From Neurospora intermedia (taxonomy: Eukaryota > Ascomycota > Sordariomycetes > Sordariales > Sordariaceae), in assembly GCA_037102815.1 (NCBI GenBank), contig BTPP01000003.1, forward strand, positions 1,240,001-1,304,000: a stretch of 64,000 nucleotides of DNA, written 5' to 3'. Below, in pieces: positions 58,401 through 64,000 of the stretch. Each line of letters begins with the position of its first letter. Within the stretch, counting starts at the first letter, position 1. The position numbers were made by a program, and so were the translations under genes. The notes below the pieces were generated by a model. It was not told the origin of the DNA and ran no database searches. It saw only the letters and a list, made by a program, of their open reading frames with translations.

Positions 58401-61400
58401 AAAGGGGCACTTACAAATAGAAGGAATTACATTCAAAGACCAATAATTAATAGTATTACTAAATTTAAAGAGAGATATAATAATAGGAAAAATATAATTA
58501 ATTAAATACAATGTATTATCCGACTATTGTAGAGGAAAATTACTATTCCGGCTGGATATCGTCCCAATACCCAACATTAAGGATATCGACGTAGGCCGAT
58601 CCAGACCTCCTATAAAGGACCTAATTTATTAAAGGGATATAGAGCGTAAAGAGAAATTAATAATAAAAGAAGACTAATAATGCCGAATGGGGATAGAATA
58701 AGATAAAAACCGATTAATCCGGGCTCGTATAGCGGAGCTAGAGGAAGTACTACGGAGGAATACCGACGAAGAGGAGACGGAAGAGGACGACTACAGGGAT
58801 TAGAAATCTACGAACCTCGGCCGGCAACAACTTCGCCGTCTATTAACGAATAATTATTAAGGAAAGGAATTATAGAGGATAGAAAGAGAATTCTAAAAGT
58901 AGAAGGTAAACGATAAAATCGGTATAGAGGCTCCCCAAAACTAAAAAAAGAGTACTATATTTAAATTATCCTTACTATTCCCCTACAAAAATGAAAGAGG
59001 CCTATACCGTTTAAAAAAGGAATAAGGATAAGTAAAAGCGAGGCTGCTTAACCTAACTATAATAAATACTACGATTTTTAATTATTATATCTATAAGAGA
59101 AGAGCCAAGCCTGAATTAATAAATTTCTATAAAATCGAGGGCCTAATTAAATTGAAAAGAATAGAAATCTAAGGCAAGGAGGCGCTAGTAGACGACGAAG
59201 AAAATATCCAACGAATAATTTTAGAGAAAGTCCCTATTAACTATTATAATAATAAAAAATTAGAAATCTTTAGTAAAATTTAATTAAATATCCTACCTAA
59301 ATATAAATTAGGAGTAGATTATGTAATTACACTAGAGGACGGGTAATATACCGAATAATTAGGAGTTAACCTATTATATTGTATAACTCTAAAGGAGCTA
59401 GAGGAGTATTGTCGATATATTACCGAAAGCCTATAAAAAGGCTTTATTAAAGCGAATTTAATGCTATAAGCGGCGCTGGTATTATTCGTCCCTAAAACGA
59501 ATAGTAAGGGCCTCTAATTTTATATAAACTATAAGAAACTAAATACTATTTCGAAGAAGGACTATTACCCCCTCCCTTTAATTAAAAAAACCCTAGCTCG
59601 CATTAATTAAATAAAGATCTTTATAAAGATTAATATCCGTTAAACCTTCCACCGGATTAGAATAGCGGCCGGCTAAAAAGATTTAACTACCTTTAGAACG
59701 AACTTCGGAGCCTACTACTACAAAGTATTTTCGTTCGGTCTATATAGAGGCCCTTCCTCCTTCTAACAGTTTATTAATAGCGAATTAATAGGATTCTAGG
59801 ATTTCTATAATATATATATCGATAATATATTTATTTTTTCACAAAACCTAAAAGAATATAAAATTTACATTAAAAGGGTACTATAACGCCTTCGTAAAGT
59901 AAAACTATAAACGGATATTAAGAAATACAAATTCTACGTTACTAAAATTAAATTCTTAAAATTCATTGTAAGTACGGATAGTATTATAATTAACCCTAAA
60001 AAGGTAGTAGCGGTATAATACTAACTATAGTTAAAGAACTTTAAAAGTATATAAACGTTTTTAGGATTTTACAATTTTTACTACAAATTCGTAAAGGATT
60101 TTAGAAAATTCGCCCGCCCCTTTACTATACTTATAAAAAAGGATAAAACTTTCGAATAGACTAAGGAATACTAAATTACCTTTAATACCCTAAAATAAAT
60201 ACTAATTAACGCCCCGGTCTTAACGCACTTTATCTACGGACGTAAAACTAAATTAGAAACGGATACTTTAGACGGTATATACGTAGGAGTACTATTATAA
60301 AAGATAAATAACGATTAATATCCTATAATATTCTATTCGGAAATAATAGTACTAGCCGAATTAAACTACCTAGTCTATAATAAAGAGCTATTAGCAATAA
60401 TTAAAGCGTTCAAAATCTGGCGACCCGAATTAAAAAGCGGCTTATTTGTAATTCTTACCGACTATTAAGCGTTAGAATATTTTTCTACTAAAAGATTATT
60501 AAATTTAAAGTAAATAATATAGGTAGAATTACTATTCGAATATACGTTCGAAATAATATACTACCTTAATAAGGATAATATAATCGTTGATATATTATTT
60601 TATAAAATAAAAGATTTAAAGACTATATTCTAAAAGAGAGACGATTAGAGGACCCTAAGAATCCTTAGACCGTATAACGGCTATTTCGTATATATAGGAA
60701 ATAAAGTAGACACCCCAACGGCCAAATTCAATGCTATTTTCGAAATAGAAATAGAAATTCCTAAGGAAGTAGTAGAAACTACTACCCTATTCCGGCTAGT
60801 AAACGAACTACTAGAAACTAACCGAACCGAAGAATTATTATCTATATATAGGTTAAAGATAGGAATATAGTTAGTAGACCCCTACTTCTCCACTTAAAAT
60901 AGGCTCTTACTAAAAAACTAGAGGCTAATAGTATTAAATAAAGACTATTTATATACGAGAATTATTAAAGTATATTATAAATTACTAATAATAGCCTACT
61001 TAGGACGGAATAAAATAAGAAAATTATTATTTAAATAATACTAGTAGCTAAGAATAACGACGGACGTAAATTAATACGTAAATAATTACTAGGTCTATCG
61101 GTCCTTAAAAGCACCTCGCAATAAAACCCCTAGACTATTCTACCTTTAACCGATAAACGAAAATAGCCGGACCTAATACTCCTTAATAATCGACTTTAAA
61201 TTAATACCTAAGGAAAAAACGTACAATTATAATAATTTAATAGTAATAGTAGACCGGTTATTGAAAGTATTATAGTATAATCCTTACTATAATATAGTAA
61301 TAGCGAAGGAAGTAATTTAATTATACTATACCGGTCCGTATTGGGTATATAGCCTACTTAAGGACGTTACTAGTAATAAAGGACTATAATTTATATCTAA

Positions 61401-61765
61401 TTTTACAAAGGAACTAAATATAATATTAAAGATCGATTAAAAATTAAACTCTACAAAATACTCTTAAATAATTAACTAAATAGAAATTATAAACTAATAT
61501 ATAAACTAACGTCTCCGACCATTCGTCAACTACAACTAAAATAATTAGGCAACGGTTATACCTACTTTAAACGCAATTTAAGCTACTCTCCCTTACAATA
61601 GCCTAAATAATTTAATACTATACGAAGTCTCCTTCGGATTTCCAATAAACCTTCCTTTCGACTAATATTAACGGACTATAATAGTTAAAAGCTAATTACA
61701 ATAAACAAAAGCTCAAAAATTATTAGAAATATTAAAAGGATACTATAATAATACCGTTGAGAGGG
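55450..61765 (+). mobile_element. LTR retrotransposon fossil B (Ty3/Gypsy)
   Basis: A second Ty3/Gypsy fossil on the plus strand, different from A in its gag and RT regions. The gag region, with a zinc-knuckle-like remnant near 57.84 kb, is followed by a protease remnant (about 58.2-58.5 kb), reverse transcriptase (about 59.4-60.0 kb), RNase H (about 60.1-60.6 kb) and part of integrase (about 61.1-61.75 kb). Recognition stops abruptly within integrase where a less mutated sequence begins, so B appears to be split by a later insertion, with its remainder perhaps to the right of the window. It is broken throughout by RIP. Its left end is approximate. Confidence 0.75.
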
Positions 61766-61769
61766 TATT

Positions 61770-61995
61770 TGAACGTTGTGACAATATGTGTCTTGATTGA
61801 ATATGTGTAAAGTGATGATCTGGAAAAGAATCCAGAGCAGGAAGCTTACGTGCGGTCGGTTGACCTTAGAGAGGCACGCAAGCCTTATCTAATCTACAGA
61901 CCCACTTACGTAGGTAGGTTCCCGCCGGAGCGGTTAGTTCAATTGAACCAAGCCGAGCGGCTGGGCCATCCAGTCAAGTGATCTGACATGTAATA
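61770..61995. mobile_element. unmutated 0.2-kb insertion, possible LTR
   Basis: About 220 bp of normal composition. TG near 61777 and CA near 61989 could be LTR ends (TGTGACAATATG at the left, GATCTGACA at the right). It includes a near-palindrome around 61931-61955 centred on TTCAATTGAA. It adjoins fossil C and may be its terminal repeat or an independent solo insertion. No target-site duplication is certain. Confidence 0.4.
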
Positions 61996-64000
61996 ACGCC
62001 AGCGATACCATTCTAATATTAAATCCCGGCTACTAAAACGAAATACTACTATCCTTAATAGTTTAACTAATATATATAGGTATAAATACCTTTACTGCTT
62101 CCTGGGTCTCAAATTCCAACCATGCGTAGGAGCCTTGCGCATTGCCACTTCCTTACTCATTCCTAGTTCCTTCGGTTCATCTTACTCAAAATAGACCCTC
62201 CTTTTTCGCGGTAATACCCTAGCCTTCTACGACCCTCCCAAGCGTTCCCAATATTCAGCTACCAGCTCCTAGGCGTTTCTCATTTCCTTCTCGGGGAGGT
62301 ATTTATTACAATCATAGCTATAGCCAGTCCATTTCACCAAATATTTCCATCCACTATTCTTCTTATCTTCCGCGTAATTTAGGATCACATCCATCTTATA
62401 TTCTCCCTCGTCGTCTAAGTCCCTCTGGCTATCTTCAATCGGGCCGGGGGGAGGTTATATTCGATTAAAGGGATCGCTATCGCGCGGCGCCCGTTTGAAA
62501 TAAACTATTGAAATAACGGGGTAGACGGCCATTTCGGGTAGCAAATCCAATTAGTAAGCTAAGTTACTAATTCACTTAATAATAATAAACGGACCAACTC
62601 GTTATTAGGAGAATTTCCTAGAGGGACGGCCGGGTAAATAGTATCCTTTATACAATTTAAGGAATACCTTATCTCCAATTAAAAAGGAAGCTTATCGGTA
62701 ATTCTCGTTATATCGCTTCTTTACTTTAACCGCCACAAAAACTATTACTAATTACACATCTTCCCTCAAACTATCTCTTAATACCTAGTATTACTCAAAC
62801 GTATCCAGGATATCCTTCTTTACAATCAGGTCCAATAGACCAAGTAGTTTAAATCCGAATAATTACTTATACGGGGACGATTTAATAGGTTCTAAATATA
62901 CACTATTCATATTCTATTATAAGCTCGGAAATATCTCCACCCAATTGGATTCCGGCGCCGTATAATAATAGAAACGAATAGCAATTTCTACGTCTTAATT
63001 CCATTGCTCGGCTATACCATTGCCTTAAGGGTAGTATATAATAATTATTAATAGTTTAGTTCCTAGTACTATCTATATACCTTTCCATATTCTCAATATA
63101 AACTTTCAGTCTCGGTTAGATACAATACCCTATAGAAACCCCCAATCGCTCAAAATCAAGTCCCTAACTAACACTCTACCCCAATCCTCAGCCGTATAGG
63201 TACAATATCCCGGAATAAAGCAATATCTTTTGGAGGTATAATATAATACCGGCATTAATATATCGAAAAAGTCGAATCCCGGAAGGTACCACAACGTTCC
63301 CAATACTAGTACTTTAGGCAGGTCGGTAATAAAGTCTAGTACTATAATTCTTATAGGCAGGGTATATTCGGGGTTTACCGACTAGTAGTCTCCGGCTGTA
63401 ACTTCCCTATCTATACAGTTAAACTAATACGCTAGGCAGTACTAAATATAATCCTTAACTATTTATATCTTTCGAACTATAACGTATTCTTTAAGATCGT
63501 ACATTATTCGGTCTCTTCTAAAATAATACTTTTCGTCGTACACAACGCTCAAAATAATTGCCACTATATTCTTTAGAACGTAGAGCCGTCTTACTTTATT
63601 TATTAGGTTAATATTATACATTAATCCGTTTACAATCTCAAATAGGTACCCAGCGCAAGAAATAACGCCATCAACCTCAGTAGCACTCGGGTAACTTCGC
63701 AACTCGGTTATAATAGGTCCGAACTTAATATCCGCTTCGTATCCTTTAATAAATATATTCCTAATTTCCAATACTATCTACACCTCTACCTTTACAAAGT
63801 AGGTTTAATCTACCCAAACTTAATCTAAAACTAATACTTCGTTTAACCGCCCCTAACTATCCCCTTTTACAGGTAGTCGGCTCAAAGTATTAAGAACGAA
63901 ATTAAACTTACTAGTAATATAGTAGATTTTAAAGTCGTATTACAACAGATATATAGAGGCGTTAATAAACCTGCGGTTCCTACAATCGGTTGAGGAGGTA
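61996..64000 (-). mobile_element. LTR retrotransposon fossil C (chromovirus-type Gypsy), partial
   Basis: A minus-strand Ty3/Gypsy fossil running off the right edge. Read leftward it shows an integrase zinc-binding neighbourhood (about 63.4-63.6 kb), the integrase region, and a chromodomain remnant at about 62.27-62.42 kb, which places it among chromoviruses. These use the chromodomain to direct insertion to heterochromatin. It is clearly less RIP-mutated than A and B (one 102-codon frame survives at 63463-63771) but is still broken in many places. It faces B and seems to be inserted into it, so it is probably younger. Confidence 0.7.

Larger units (their letters stand above)
39412..64000. 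repeat. AT-rich RIP-mutated transposon block
   Basis: Composition switches near 39.41 kb to DNA with a great excess of TA, almost no CA or TG, and many surviving CG. Loss of CA and TG together, on both strands, is what RIP produces in fungi by turning CpA into TpA in repeated DNA. Because ATG and CAT both contain target dinucleotides, start codons have almost vanished, and nearly all stops read TAA or TAG. Between about 39.86 and 55.24 kb no ATG-led frame of 60 codons remains. The block extends beyond the window. It may be a dispersed repeat cluster, a pericentromere or a subtelomere; the sequence alone does not decide. Confidence 0.95.

Overview
The window comes from a filamentous ascomycete, most likely a sordariomycete. 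The evidence is short (mostly 50-240 nt) GT-AG introns with CTRAY-type branch sites, single-copy eukaryotic genes of fungal type (CBP4, 2EXR, Rax1-like RGS and Pof7-like F-box proteins), and a sharply bounded AT-rich block carrying the signature of repeat-induced point mutation (RIP). It is not bacterial: there are no operons and no Shine-Dalgarno context.

The first 39.4 kb is ordinary, mixed-composition, gene-bearing DNA. Most genes contain introns and I rebuilt the exons by hand from splice sites, phase and family conservation. In order they are: a 2EXR-domain gene interrupted by an in-frame TAG (-); exosome subunit RRP43 (-); an alpha/beta hydrolase (-); a small Ser/Arg-rich hypothetical protein (-); complex I subunit NDUFA2 (-, four exons); mitochondrial pyruvate carrier MPC2 (+); pantothenate kinase (-); an RGS-domain membrane protein (-); a candidate 65-residue membrane protein (-); an XPG/FEN1-like protein that has lost catalytic acids (-); a DUF1348/NTF2-like protein (-); a Prx5-type peroxiredoxin with a GC-AG intron and a C-terminal AKL (+); ribosomal protein eL24 (-); tRNA adenosine deaminase TAD1 (+); the NAC beta subunit, whose reading frame needs a 1-nt exon (-); the bc1 assembly factor CBP4 (-); a Pof7/FBXO9-type F-box protein (-); and a ZRC1-type CDF zinc transporter (-). 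The genes do not form a pathway. Three serve mitochondrial respiration or its fuel supply (NDUFA2, MPC2, CBP4) and two serve translation and nascent chains (eL24, NAC beta). NDUFA2/MPC2 and eL24/TAD1 are divergent pairs that share intergenic promoter regions.

From about 39.41 kb to the right edge the sequence changes abruptly to about 24.6 kb of AT-rich DNA. It has almost no CpA or TpG, abundant TpA, many surviving CpG, almost no ATG, and stops that are nearly all TAA or TAG. This is the expected result of RIP. It holds old Ty3/Gypsy LTR-retrotransposon fossils: element A (+, about 42.6-50.9 kb), element B (+, about 55.4-61.8 kb) and element C (-, from about 62.0 kb off the right edge, with an integrase chromodomain). 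C appears to sit inside the integrase region of B and is less mutated, so it probably arrived later. Two short islands of normal composition lie within this block.

The most unusual host-gene observation is the 1-nt exon (or sequentially spliced twin intron) in the NAC beta gene. All calls are from reading the sequence; no searches were run.
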